NCBI GenBank assembly: GCA_937923405.1
Contig: CALDUY010000020.1
Span: 134,777 to 198,776 of the forward strand
Direction of reading: 5' to 3'
Length of the DNA stretch: 64,000 nt
Source: an uncultured Gemmataceae bacterium
Lineage (GTDB): Bacteria; Planctomycetota; Planctomycetia; Gemmatales; Gemmataceae
Both the position numbers and the translations under genes were made by a program. Shown piece after piece: positions 39,049-46,565 of the stretch. The notes under the pieces were generated by a model. That model was not told where the DNA came from and made no database searches. It saw only the letters and a program-made list of their open reading frames with translations. Numbering within the stretch: position 1 is the stretch's first letter; every line of letters begins with the position of its first letter.

Positions 39049-39518
39049 ATTCGCCCTCCTCTGGGTCGCACTCAGATTCTTGGCGTTATCGTAGTGGCTT
39101 TACCCTTCTGTGTCCCTCGTTGGTGGAGGTCAAGAATTCCCTGGTACTGGTTCAACAAATCCTGGCTAAGTCTGCAGGCTCTGGGCAGTGTACGCGAAGC
39201 ACTGGGAGCGAGGACTCCATCGTTATTTCTGGCTCAGCAAGGAGAAGGGTTGGTTGTGATAAGAAGAAGGGTTGGTTGTGATGCCAGATGGACGACTCTA
39301 TCGCGCAACACAGGGTAACGGCATCGATATTGTCCAAAACGGCCTTCCTGAGCCGCGAAAGCTAGCCCGAGAATCAGGCCAGGCCAAAACAATTCATTGG
39401 TGGCCTGAATCGCCGTAGTTCGTTTTCTACTTCTTTTCCCCCTCGGCGCGATTTCTGTTCTAGAGTTGTCACGTTCCCCCCTCAAATTGTGTTTTGTTGT
39501 TGAGTGAAGGTGCGTGCG
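39049..39518. other. Intergenic region between divergent genes
   Basis: 470 bases between the divergent GT2 and kinase genes. Several short frames exist on both strands, but none has a ribosome site or recognisable product. It must hold both promoters. The only structure seen is the 18-bp direct repeat listed separately. Confidence 0.5.
39243..39282. repeat. 18-bp direct repeat, two copies
   Basis: AGAAGGGTTGGTTGTGAT occurs at 39243-39260 and again, identical, at 39265-39282 (22-base period). It lies upstream of the kinase gene. It may be a regulatory iteron or a small tandem duplication. Confidence 0.8.
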
Positions 39519-40871
39519 ATGCCTGCTCCCACAACGATTGATGATTTTCTGGCCGTTGCTCGCAAGAGTAACCAAGTCGACCCGTCCCGTTTGGATAGCT
39601 ACCTTGCTCTGCCGCGGTTGACTCCGTTGCCGAGTGAACCCCGTAAATTCGCCCAACAACTCGTTCGGGATGGCCTGTTGACCGTCTTCCAGGCCGAACA
39701 GTTCCTCCAAGGCAAGTACAAGGGCTTCAACCTAGGCGGCTATCGGATTCTCGAACGGCTTGGCCAGGGGGGGACCGGTACCGTCTACCTGGCGGAACAC
39801 GAAGTGATGCGGCGTCCAGTGGCGATCAAAGTATTGCCGACTCCGCTGGCCGAAGATCGCGAGTTGCTGGAACGCTTTCGCCTAGAGGCGCGGGCGGCAG
39901 CCGTTCTAGATCATCCCAATGTAGTACACATCTACGACTTTCGTCAGGAAGGGCCGCTCCATTTTATCGTCCTGGAGTATATCGACGGGCCGGACCTGCA
40001 ACAAATGGTCAGCCGCAAGGGACCGTTGCCGATCTCCCTGGCTTGCGAATACATCCGTCAGGCCGCATTAGGGCTGCAGCATGCGCACGAGGCTGGGCTG
40101 GTCCATCGCGACATCAAGCCAGCCAATCTGCTGGTCGATCCCACTGGAACCGTCAAGGTGCTGGATCTCGGACTGGCTCGTTATGAGAAAGGTAACGATT
40201 CGCTGACGGAACGATTCAATAGTCGCATGGTGCTGGGCACGGCAGACTACTTGGCTCCTGAGCAGGCCTTGAACCTGCATAATACCGACTCGCGGACCGA
40301 CATCTACTCCCTGGGAGCCACGCTGTACACCCTGTTAGCCGGACGTCCGCCCTTCCACGAAGGTTCGGTCGGCCAAAAGCTGATGTGGCATCAGATGAAA
40401 CAGCCCGATCCGGTGACGAAGTACCGTCCTGAGGTGCCGCAGGAACTGGCCGATCTAGTCAATCGCATGCTGGCCAAAAAACCGGAAGATCGTCCGGCAA
40501 CAGCAGCTCTGGTCGCCGAAGAACTCGCGGTCTGGGCCGAACAGCAACCGCGTCCTGAGGTCTTCTCGGGAGTTTCCGGCGTCGGGCTGCTCAAGACCGG
40601 TCGCACCGCCTCTCTGGGGGGATCGTCGCGCCGCCTTCCCAGTACCACTGCTCCCGATACAGTTTCTCACGCTCAGGAAGACACCGGCTTGATCGAGTTT
40701 GGCGAAAGCTCGCGGCGACGACCGACGGTTCGAACCGCGATACCTGATTTGGCACTCCGGAACGAAGGTGACTGGGTCCGCCTAGCCATTCTGATCGGAA
40801 TGGTCGCTCTGTTTGCCGGCATCGCTGGTGGCGTGGTCGCCTTTCTGCTTTGGGGACCATCAGTCGGATGA
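39519..40871 (+). CDS. Membrane-anchored Ser/Thr protein kinase (PknB-like)
   Basis: 450 residues from the ATG at 39519 (GTG 39504 is an alternative). An N-terminal 70-residue segment ('FAQQLVRDGLLTVFQAEQFLQG') is typical of planctomycete kinases. The kinase domain has the G-loop 'LGQGGTGTVYLAEH', catalytic lysine in 'VAIKVL', 'HRDIKPANLL', DLG instead of DFG in 'VLDLGLARY', and 'GTADYLAPEQ'. A disordered linker and one membrane helix near the C-terminus (LAILIGMVALFAGIAGGVVAF) follow, with no extracellular sensor. Activity is likely, since all catalytic residues are present. Target unknown; no phosphatase or FHA gene is adjacent. Confidence 0.94.
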   Translation: MPAPTTIDDFLAVARKSNQVDPSRLDSYLALPRLTPLPSEPRKFAQQLVRDGLLTVFQAEQFLQGKYKGFNLGGYRILERLGQGGTGTVYLAEHEVMRRPVAIKVLPTPLAEDRELLERFRLEARAAAVLDHPNVVHIYDFRQEGPLHFIVLEYIDGPDLQQMVSRKGPLPISLACEYIRQAALGLQHAHEAGLVHRDIKPANLLVDPTGTVKVLDLGLARYEKGNDSLTERFNSRMVLGTADYLAPEQALNLHNTDSRTDIYSLGATLYTLLAGRPPFHEGSVGQKLMWHQMKQPDPVTKYRPEVPQELADLVNRMLAKKPEDRPATAALVAEELAVWAEQQPRPEVFSGVSGVGLLKTGRTASLGGSSRRLPSTTAPDTVSHAQEDTGLIEFGESSRRRPTVRTAIPDLALRNEGDWVRLAILIGMVALFAGIAGGVVAFLLWGPSVG

Positions 40872-40879
40872 GAGGAAGC

Positions 40880-40913
40880 AAAAAACCCCGTGAGTCGCTA
40901 TCGGCTCACGGGG
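40880..40913 (-). terminator. Hairpin with a poly-U tail on the minus strand
   Basis: CCCCGTGAG and CTCACGGGG (40886-40894, 40905-40913) form a perfect 9-bp stem. On the minus strand the stem is followed by TTTTTT (40885-40880), the form of an intrinsic terminator for transcripts coming from the SelW-like gene. It also sits 8 bases past the kinase stop and could act on both strands. Confidence 0.75.
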
Positions 40914-41026
40914 ATTGCATTGTTGGCTCTGTCGAAAAGAGCCTCTCCTGGCACCTGTTCGACGCCGAGAAAGGCCGTTTTATTCAACTGTTCCCCGAGA
41001 CTATAGTAAGCCTGGCCTGTTATCCG

Positions 41027-41108
41027 CATTCCTCGATCGCAGGCTAAAGCCTGCGGCTACCGCTTGCGGCGACCGGTGGCATTCCCCGATCACAGGCTAA
41101 AGCCTGCG
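41027..41108. repeat. Two units of the dispersed palindromic repeat, 53-base period
   Basis: Near-identical 29-base units start at 41027 and 41080, each containing CAGGCTAAAGCCTG, a hairpin with 7-bp arms. Between them is GGCTACCGCTTGCGGCGACC. The second unit ends 14 bases before the stop of the SelW-like gene. Confidence 0.85.
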
Positions 41109-41121
41109 ACACTTTCCTTGC

Positions 41122-41361
41122 TTATCGATTAAGTCGTTTGGCAATCTGCTCGACGATGGCCTTCTCGTCGGGAAACTGGCCGGTGGCGAGTTTCGAGTAA
41201 ATCAGTTCTCCATTGGCTTTCAACTCGAAGCAGCCGCCGCCGGAAGGAATAAGTTTGAAATCGCGAATGGATTGTTTGAACGTGGTCAAAAGCTTGTCCG
41301 TCAAACTGACGGCTTTGGGTTCGTAACCTCACTGGGCACAATAGGTCAGTTCCAGATGCAT
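41122..41361 (-). CDS. SelW/Rdx-family selenoprotein with in-frame UGA (Sec11)
   Basis: 79 residues if the TGA at 41329-41331 is read as selenocysteine. The ATG at 41361 has a strong site (ggaggt, 41374-41369). The N-terminus reads MHLELTYCAQ, then TGA, then GYEPKAVSL, giving the redox motif C8-x-x-U11 followed by Gly-Tyr, exactly as in SelW (CxxU-GY). The rest is classic Rdx: 'LIPSGGGCFELKANGELIYSK' and 'GQFPDEKAIVEQI'. A stem-loop lies 22 bases after the TGA. SelW-like proteins are thioredoxin-fold, presumably redox active. A shorter reading from TTG 41304 loses the active site. Alternatives are a Cys-to-stop mutation or sequencing error. Confidence 0.85.
41298..41312 (-). promoter_or_regulatory. 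Candidate bacterial SECIS hairpin of the SelW-like gene
   Basis: Minus strand CCGTCA-GTT-TGACGG has a perfect 6-bp stem. The loop starts 22 bases after the UGA and its first base is G. Known bacterial SECIS elements have the apical loop about 16-37 bases after the UGA with a G in the first two loop positions, so spacing and loop both fit. Confidence 0.7.
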
Positions 41362-41461
41362 TGACACTACCTCCGCGGAAAAGAGCAACAGCGGAACACA
41401 GTTCCTACTGATACAATAAACTTTGGAGCGAAGCGATTCAACCAGCAGACGAGGTTCGACC

Positions 41462-41911
41462 ATGGCCGAGAGGCCGCCTACCGTGATTGTTCGGCATCCC
41501 AAGGAGAACCCGCGGAAATGCTCGGTCTACTTCCTGCGCGAGCGGTCGGACATCGTCTTCCTGAGCTACCCGGTGCGACGGCGGCCTGACCTGAGCGATT
41601 ATGTCCGTCTTGCCGCTGAGGGGCCGCCGCTGTCCCATGAAGACGCCGATCGCGGCATTCTCCTGCTGGATGGCAGTTGGCGTTGGGCGGAAGCGATGGA
41701 ACGCGACTTTGCCGACGTGCCGCCTCGCTCCTTGACGGGTTGGAAGACGGCCTATCCGCGCGTCTCAAAGCTCGGCACGGATCCGGACAATGGCCTAGCC
41801 TCGATCGAGGCGTTGTACTTGGCCTATCATCTGCTGGGGCGACCGACCGACGGTTTACTCGATGACTACCGCTGGGCCAGGGAATTCCTCTTGGCCAATA
41901 GCCTGGGCTGA
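41462..41911 (+). CDS. Tsr3/DTW-superfamily aminocarboxypropyltransferase-like protein
   Basis: 149 residues from the ATG at 41462; the longer frame from 41423 lacks a ribosome site. '[18 protein letters not shown]', '[16 protein letters not shown]' and '[34 protein letters not shown]' match the layout of Tsr3 (DUF367), which transfers the 3-amino-3-carboxypropyl group of SAM to rRNA in archaea and eukaryotes; the related DTW protein TapT does so on tRNA in bacteria. Which RNA is modified here is unknown. It is divergent from the SelW-like gene and 7 bases ahead of the CPBP protease gene, so the latter may be co-transcribed. Confidence 0.75.
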   Translation: MAERPPTVIVRHPKENPRKCSVYFLRERSDIVFLSYPVRRRPDLSDYVRLAAEGPPLSHEDADRGILLLDGSWRWAEAMERDFADVPPRSLTGWKTAYPRVSKLGTDPDNGLASIEALYLAYHLLGRPTDGLLDDYRWAREFLLANSLG

Positions 41912-41918
41912 GCCGATT

Positions 41919-43322
41919 ATGCAATCCCCTCTTACAGATGCGTCTCGTCCTCTCCGTAGCTATCCACTCTTGGCCTGGCTAGTGCTGCTTGGAGTGATCG
42001 GTTTTATCCTCGTGCGGCAGGCTCTACAGATCGAGCAACCGACCGCGGCTTGGCTAGTTCCGTTGACGGCGCAGGCTCGCATGCTAGTTGGACTGCACAA
42101 CACCCAACTCGGTGGCCAGCAAGGCAATCTCCTTTTCGACTCGGTAAAGGAGAGTATTGAGCGTGACCCCATCGACGAGACGACCTACTCCAAACGGCTA
42201 CGACTAGCGATTCTCAGTGGCGAATTGGTCGGCCCGGACGAAGCCTTACGCCTGCTGACTGAGCAGGAAGAACAACGGCAATCGGGCGAGTTGCCTGCTG
42301 CGGAGCGATCGATCCTCGCTGCTGGGCTATTGCAAAAGTTGTATCGCGCGTATGAGCAGGGGCTACCGCCGTCGATTCTTTCCGAAGAGCAACAAGCGTT
42401 GCTGCGTTCGGGGTTGGGCTGGTTCGGCGAACTGGCGTTGGCCCCTGCACACGGCGATGCTCAGTTACGGGCCAAGGTACTGGCCCCAGCTCGTCGGGCG
42501 CTAGTCGGTTACTTTGCGCTGCTGCTGGGCGGCTGCATGGCTCTGCTGGTGGGCCTGGCGCTGTTGATCGTGTTTGTTAGTCTGGCCTCGCTGGGCCGAC
42601 TGACCGGCTGGCTTTGCGCTGACAGCGGACGAGGCGGGCTTTACGCTGAGACCTTTGCCGTCTACATGCTTCTGTATTTAGGGATCGGTTTTCTCTTCAA
42701 GCTGTTGCCGGAATCGTGGCATAGTCTCGGCCTGAGCGGCCTGGCCATGCTCTTGAGTCTGCTAGCGCTGGTTTGGCCGATGCTGCGCGGCGTGTCGCTG
42801 CGTCAGGTGCGTCAGGATCTAGGGCTAACCTGGGGCCAATCCTGGCTCGAAGTGCTGCTCGGCTTCGCCACCTATCTTTGCGCGATTCCAGTGCTGGCCG
42901 TGGCCGTGGTCGTGATCGTGTTGCTCAGCCAGGGCCGACCGTCCAACAGTGCCCCGACGCATCCGGCGATTAGTGCGGCGCTGGAGAGCGGTTGGTGGGT
43001 TTGGGTGCAACTGGTGTTCGTGGCCTGTGTGGTGGCTCCGCTGGTCGAAGAGATTATGTTTCGCGGGGCGTTGTATCGCCATCTGCGCGAGGCAACGGGC
43101 CGCTGGAGTCGGATTGCCAGTGTGGCCTTCGCTGGGCTGATGTCTTCGTTTATTTTCGCCGTCATCCACCCGCAAGGTTGGCTTGCCGTCCCCGCTCTGG
43201 GCGGCTTGGCCTTGATCTTCGCAGTGGCTCGCGAGTGGCGGCAATCGCTGATCGCGCCGATGGTCGCCCACGGTTTGAACAACTTCGTGACCACGGCGAT
43301 GCTGTTGCTGATGGCGGCGTGA
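41919..43322 (+). CDS. CPBP-family intramembrane glutamic protease
   Basis: 467 residues from the ATG at 41919, 7 bases after the Tsr3-like stop. One N-terminal helix (LLAWLVLLGVIGFILV) is followed by a soluble region of about 150 residues, then seven or eight membrane helices. Active-site motifs: EExxFRG in 'LVEEIMFRGALY', FxxxH in 'FIFAVIHPQG' and HxxxN in 'MVAHGLNNF'. It is related in type to the protein at 35068 but diverged outside these motifs. Substrate unknown. Confidence 0.88.
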   Translation: MQSPLTDASRPLRSYPLLAWLVLLGVIGFILVRQALQIEQPTAAWLVPLTAQARMLVGLHNTQLGGQQGNLLFDSVKESIERDPIDETTYSKRLRLAILSGELVGPDEALRLLTEQEEQRQSGELPAAERSILAAGLLQKLYRAYEQGLPPSILSEEQQALLRSGLGWFGELALAPAHGDAQLRAKVLAPARRALVGYFALLLGGCMALLVGLALLIVFVSLASLGRLTGWLCADSGRGGLYAETFAVYMLLYLGIGFLFKLLPESWHSLGLSGLAMLLSLLALVWPMLRGVSLRQVRQDLGLTWGQSWLEVLLGFATYLCAIPVLAVAVVVIVLLSQGRPSNSAPTHPAISAALESGWWVWVQLVFVACVVAPLVEEIMFRGALYRHLREATGRWSRIASVAFAGLMSSFIFAVIHPQGWLAVPALGGLALIFAVAREWRQSLIAPMVAHGLNNFVTTAMLLLMAA

Positions 43323-43362
43323 CAGGGGAAACAGCCCGGCTTCTACTTCTCTTCCCCCAACC

Positions 43363-43386
43363 CCTCTTCCCAAAAGGGGCAAGAGG
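43363..43386. terminator. Hairpin between converging genes
   Basis: CCTCTT (43363-43368) pairs with AAGAGG (43381-43386), extended inward by C/G pairs around a CAAAA loop. It lies 41 bases past the CPBP stop and 62 bases past the stop of the isomerase-like gene on the other strand. No clear U-run follows on either side, so termination is only probable. Confidence 0.4.
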
Positions 43387-43447
43387 AACGTAAGAGGTTC
43401 ACTCTCTCTCGGAGAAGAGGGAAAAACGGTGAGGGAGATGCATCGCT

Positions 43448-44287
43448 CTACCCAGCGAGGCATTCGCGGATGTAGCGAATGCCGTGTGCCACGTCGCCGA
43501 GTCGACCTGCCTGGTCGCCAACCTCACGTTCGACGCACAACGGCCCCTGATAGCCGATCTTCACCAGCGTTCGGAGAAACTCGCGGATGTTCACTTCGCC
43601 TTGGCCGAGCGGTACTTCCTCACCCCAGGTGCCTGGCACCTTCGGACGCTTGGCATCCTTAACGTGGACGCTGCGGATGTCTGGACCGAGAATCTCAACT
43701 GCTCTTAGCGGATCTCCTTTGTCGTATAAGAGCATGTTCGCTGGATCGAAGTTGACTTTCAGGTTGGGGCACTTCAGCTCATCTAGCGTCAGCCGCAACA
43801 GATCGGCAGTTTCCTGCCCCGTCTCGAAAGCGATAGTCACGCCTTTAGCCTGAGCCATCGCACTGACCTGGCCTAAGGTGTCGAGGAACGGCTTGCGATC
43901 AGGATCGCCTGGCTCGGGAATAAAACCAGCATGCAGCATTAGATCCTGTAGTCCCAGTGCCAGAGTGCGATCCAAGGCCCAGGCTAACCGTTCCAGCCGT
44001 TCGGCACGCGTGGCCGGGTTGCCGAAGCCGCCGGTCTGCTGAATTGTCTGAGGCGTGGTGTAGTCTTCGCCGGGGAAGCCGAGCATCGCTCCGGTCATGC
44101 GGAACCCCGCTGCTCGCGCTGCTGCCGGCAGGTTCTCGCCTTCCTCCCAGTCAGCGTGGTGTGGATCTCCGCAGGCGATTTGTACCACATCGACGCCGAG
44201 TTGGTGCAACAGCCCCGTTAGCTCGGGTACACTTTTGACCTGCAGCGACCAGCTGCACACTCCCACGGCAAGCGGTTCTAAGGCCAT
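43448..44287 (-). CDS. Sugar phosphate isomerase/epimerase family TIM-barrel protein
   Basis: 279 residues from the ATG at 44287, with ggagag upstream. It belongs to the AP-endonuclease-2-like TIM barrel family: 'GVCSWSLQV', 'VVQIACGDP', 'IAFETGQETADLL', 'LKVNFDPANMLLYDKGD', 'IRSVHVKDA' and 'YQGPLCVERE' carry the usual Glu, Asp and His metal ligands. Members isomerise or epimerise sugars such as xylose, hydroxypyruvate or inosose. No sugar gene is adjacent. It starts 20 bases after the clpS stop, so both are probably on one transcript. Substrate unknown. Confidence 0.9.
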   Translation of the reverse strand: MALEPLAVGVCSWSLQVKSVPELTGLLHQLGVDVVQIACGDPHHADWEEGENLPAAARAAGFRMTGAMLGFPGEDYTTPQTIQQTGGFGNPATRAERLERLAWALDRTLALGLQDLMLHAGFIPEPGDPDRKPFLDTLGQVSAMAQAKGVTIAFETGQETADLLRLTLDELKCPNLKVNFDPANMLLYDKGDPLRAVEILGPDIRSVHVKDAKRPKVPGTWGEEVPLGQGEVNIREFLRTLVKIGYQGPLCVEREVGDQAGRLGDVAHGIRYIRECLAG

Positions 44288-44307
44288 GATGACATGCTCT
44301 CCGAGGA

Positions 44308-44649
44308 TCAAGGGGCTGGCTCAATGACGCACCCCAATGGCCCGAGGTTTGCCCCGTCTCGGGCACGCACTTCGTGAAACGTAGTGATCTGTTCCTGCTT
44401 CAGTTCGGCAACTTCCTTGGGGCCGGTCCAGAGAATCGATCGCCCAGAATGATGCGCTTCCAGCATCAACTGCACAGCCTGTTCCAGCGGACAGCCCAGT
44501 GCTTTGCACAGCACTTCGACGACAAACTCCATCGAATGGTGGTCATCATTGAGCAAGATAACGTGATAGGGCGGAATGCGCCGGGCACGCGTCTCTTCAC
44601 GTGGCTTCGTCGTAGTGACAGTGTCGGGATCGGAACTAACACGACTCAT
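44308..44649 (-). CDS. clpS: ATP-dependent Clp protease adaptor ClpS
   Basis: 113 residues. ClpS binds N-degron substrates and delivers them to ClpA/ClpC. The core is complete: 'PPYHVILLNDDHHSMEFVVEVL' with the NDD loop, 'CPLEQAVQLMLEAHHSGRSI' and 'GPKEVAELKQEQI'. An N-terminal extension of about 25 polar residues is normal for the family. The usual neighbour clpA is absent from the window; instead an isomerase-like gene follows. Confidence 0.95.
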   Translation of the reverse strand: MSRVSSDPDTVTTTKPREETRARRIPPYHVILLNDDHHSMEFVVEVLCKALGCPLEQAVQLMLEAHHSGRSILWTGPKEVAELKQEQITTFHEVRARDGANLGPLGCVIEPAP

Positions 44650-44858
44650 CGCGAGGGATCTCCCGGGGCTAGGGGTTGACCTACAACTGTTGCCTACTCT
44701 AGCTAGTGTACCGCGAAAGCCCTAGTCAGGCCAATCGCTGCCGCTCAAGCTCTGCCCATTCTCTGCCGATACCCCATGTTGTTCGTGAATGTGCGTGCCG
44801 AGGTCGACCGCAAGGTTTGCCCGGCTTCTCTAATCGAACCAGGGTGAGGATTCGACGC

Positions 44859-45131
44859 ATGCATCGGGGGATGACGCAGCTGGAAGCAGTGCGCGCGGCG
44901 AAGGAACAACTCGGGGACGTGACCGCTGGAGAACTAGCAGCCTATGTGGCGGAGGTGTTTGGATTGACCATTAAGCCGGCGATTGTGACCGTGCTACTGG
45001 GATCACTCCGCGAACGCGAGGAGTTGGAACGCAGTAGCCGCGCTTTGTTGGAGAAGCTAGAGCAGGTCAAGGCCGAGCAACCGTCCGAACCAGCGAACAA
45101 CCGCCGACGCAAGAAAAAGACAGCAGCCTAG
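44859..45131 (+). CDS. Small basic protein, unknown function
   Basis: 90 residues from the ATG at 44859; a second ATG at 44871 sits after a ggggg run and may be the true start. The first 60 residues predict a compact helical domain, possibly a winged helix ('MTQLEAVRAAKEQLGDVTAGELAAYVAEVFGL', split by helix caps), followed by a charged coiled stretch ('LREREELERSSRALLEKLEQV') and a Lys/Arg-rich tail (NNRRRKKKTAA). This could bind nucleic acid. The upstream frame to 44706 is open but looks non-coding. No family recognised. Confidence 0.6.
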   Translation: MHRGMTQLEAVRAAKEQLGDVTAGELAAYVAEVFGLTIKPAIVTVLLGSLREREELERSSRALLEKLEQVKAEQPSEPANNRRRKKKTAA

Positions 45132-45167
45132 CTGTCGGCGTCGCCGCGGCATTTGCTATGATACCAA

Positions 45168-46304
45168 GTGTGTCTGGTTTGTCGGGATCGAGCAGCGAGC
45201 TATTCCGTGGACTGGTTCGACGAATACGAACTTCGAGCGTTGGACCAAGGCGACAGGCGCCGCGGTAACTTGGGTTGGTATCACCGCGAAGCCTATCGCT
45301 ATCGCGAGACCGATCCCGACTACGCCCTGACGCTGATCGCCAAGGGCCGCGCAGAGGCAATGCGGCTCCACGAACCGTGGTGGATTCTCTTCTACGACCA
45401 TCTCCAAGTGCATGCTCTGCTGCACTTCAAGATGGACTACACCCAAGTACTCGATCTGGCGGTGCAAAACACACTGCAGTTGCGCAAGAGCCAGTTCGCC
45501 GACTTTCCTCGTCGTGGCATCGTGCAGTTGGATCTGGTGTCGGCCTATCTGGGCATCGATCCAATTGGCTATGCCGAGCCGATTCGTCAGGCCTTGGACT
45601 ATCTCGATCAGGAGACCCCGAAGCAAGGCGATGATCGCTATCTGGTGCTGGGAGCCTGTCGCCAATTTGCCATCGAATTAGGCCAGTTCGACGAGGCAGA
45701 GCGGTTGAACTTGCAGGCGTTGGACTTGGCGGCGGACGATCCCGACCCAGACCGGGCAAGGCATTTTTCCGTGTTCAGCTACAGTAGCTTATGCGAAATC
45801 TACTGGAATAAAAAGGATCTAGAAAAGCTTCAATCTGCTGTGGAGGTCGGCGAGACAACGGCCCGTCGTGTTGGGCATCACAATGAGATTGCCAGCTTGT
45901 TGATGTGGCGCGCGTTGCTAGCACGGCAACAGGGAGATCAAGAGAGCGGCGAATTGCTGCTCCGTCGCGCTACCGCCTGCCTGAAGGGGCTGGGCATGCC
46001 GCCCGATTCGTCATTCTATGACGCTCAGTGTGCCTACCACGAATTGGCCAACGACCTCGAACCCGCGCTGGCGACTCGTGAGACCGAGCTAACCAATCTA
46101 CGCGACCGGGGACGGCTAGCTCGCGAGTGTGAATGTCTATTGCAGCGTGCCTGGCTATTGCAGCGATTGGGCCGAGCGACTGCGGAGGATTTTGAACAAG
46201 TCCGTCGAGCGGCCAGACGATTGCGCCAGCCGACCGGCCCCCTCGACCGCCTGGAACGCCTGCGTCGCGGCGACCCTCCCGGTCCAGCTACGCCTCCGCT
46301 CTGA
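45168..46304 (+). CDS. TPR-like helical protein, unknown function
   Basis: 378 residues from the GTG at 45168; a GTG at 45207 ('VDWFDEYELRALDQGD') is an equally good start and neither has a ribosome site. The protein is a string of helical pairs in TPR style ('FDEAERLNLQALDLAADD', 'FSYSSLCEIYWNKKDLEKL', 'LLMWRALLARQQGDQESGELLLRRA'). No signal peptide, so probably cytoplasmic. The last 30 residues are rich in Arg and Pro. It likely acts as a protein-binding scaffold. Confidence 0.7.
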   Translation: MCLVCRDRAASYSVDWFDEYELRALDQGDRRRGNLGWYHREAYRYRETDPDYALTLIAKGRAEAMRLHEPWWILFYDHLQVHALLHFKMDYTQVLDLAVQNTLQLRKSQFADFPRRGIVQLDLVSAYLGIDPIGYAEPIRQALDYLDQETPKQGDDRYLVLGACRQFAIELGQFDEAERLNLQALDLAADDPDPDRARHFSVFSYSSLCEIYWNKKDLEKLQSAVEVGETTARRVGHHNEIASLLMWRALLARQQGDQESGELLLRRATACLKGLGMPPDSSFYDAQCAYHELANDLEPALATRETELTNLRDRGRLARECECLLQRAWLLQRLGRATAEDFEQVRRAARRLRQPTGPLDRLERLRRGDPPGPATPPL

Positions 46305-46319
46305 GGTTAGTGCGCGTTA

Positions 46320-46456
46320 CAAAATGGTGAAGGGGAGCGCAGGCTTTAGCCTGCGACTACCGATTCGGATTGGCAGGTAGGCGCAGGCTAAAGCCTGCGA
46401 AAGCCAGTTTCCGCCTGCGAAAACGCTTCATCCCTCCTTGCCGCTACCCCATTTTG
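46320..46456. repeat. Dispersed palindromic repeat element with terminal inverted repeats (copy 2)
   Basis: Starts CAAAATGGTGAAG and ends TACCCCATTTTG, again inverted copies of each other. It contains two GCAGGCTTTAGCCTGC-type cores (near 46337 and 46381) and CCGATTCGGATTGGC. In reverse complement it matches 29105-29274 over nearly its whole length. It lies 15 bases after the TPR-like gene. Confidence 0.8.
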
Positions 46457-46524
46457 AGCAGCGCTGTAGTAACTACCAATTCAAACTTGAAGGAATCGGC
46501 GTTACCCGATGATCAACCTTCACA

Positions 46525-46540
46525 GAGGACTTACGTCCTC
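46525..46540. other. Short perfect hairpin before the end of the lipoprotein gene
   Basis: GAGGAC-TTAC-GTCCTC forms a 6-bp stem. The string AGGACTTACGTCC is repeated at about 46572-46584 inside the 3' end of the lipoprotein gene. No U-run follows, so this is probably a repeat-type hairpin rather than a terminator. Confidence 0.45.
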
Positions 46541-46565
46541 CGCTCGGTGTTGTTCACGGTGTCGT

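Noticed and set aside
39234..39710. 158-codon minus-strand frame across the kinase promoter
   Set aside because: It overlaps the start of the kinase gene, has no family resemblance and no ribosome site.
41122..41304. 60-residue protein from TTG 41304
   Set aside because: It lacks the CxxU active site and any ribosome site; the Rdx homology continues upstream through the TGA.
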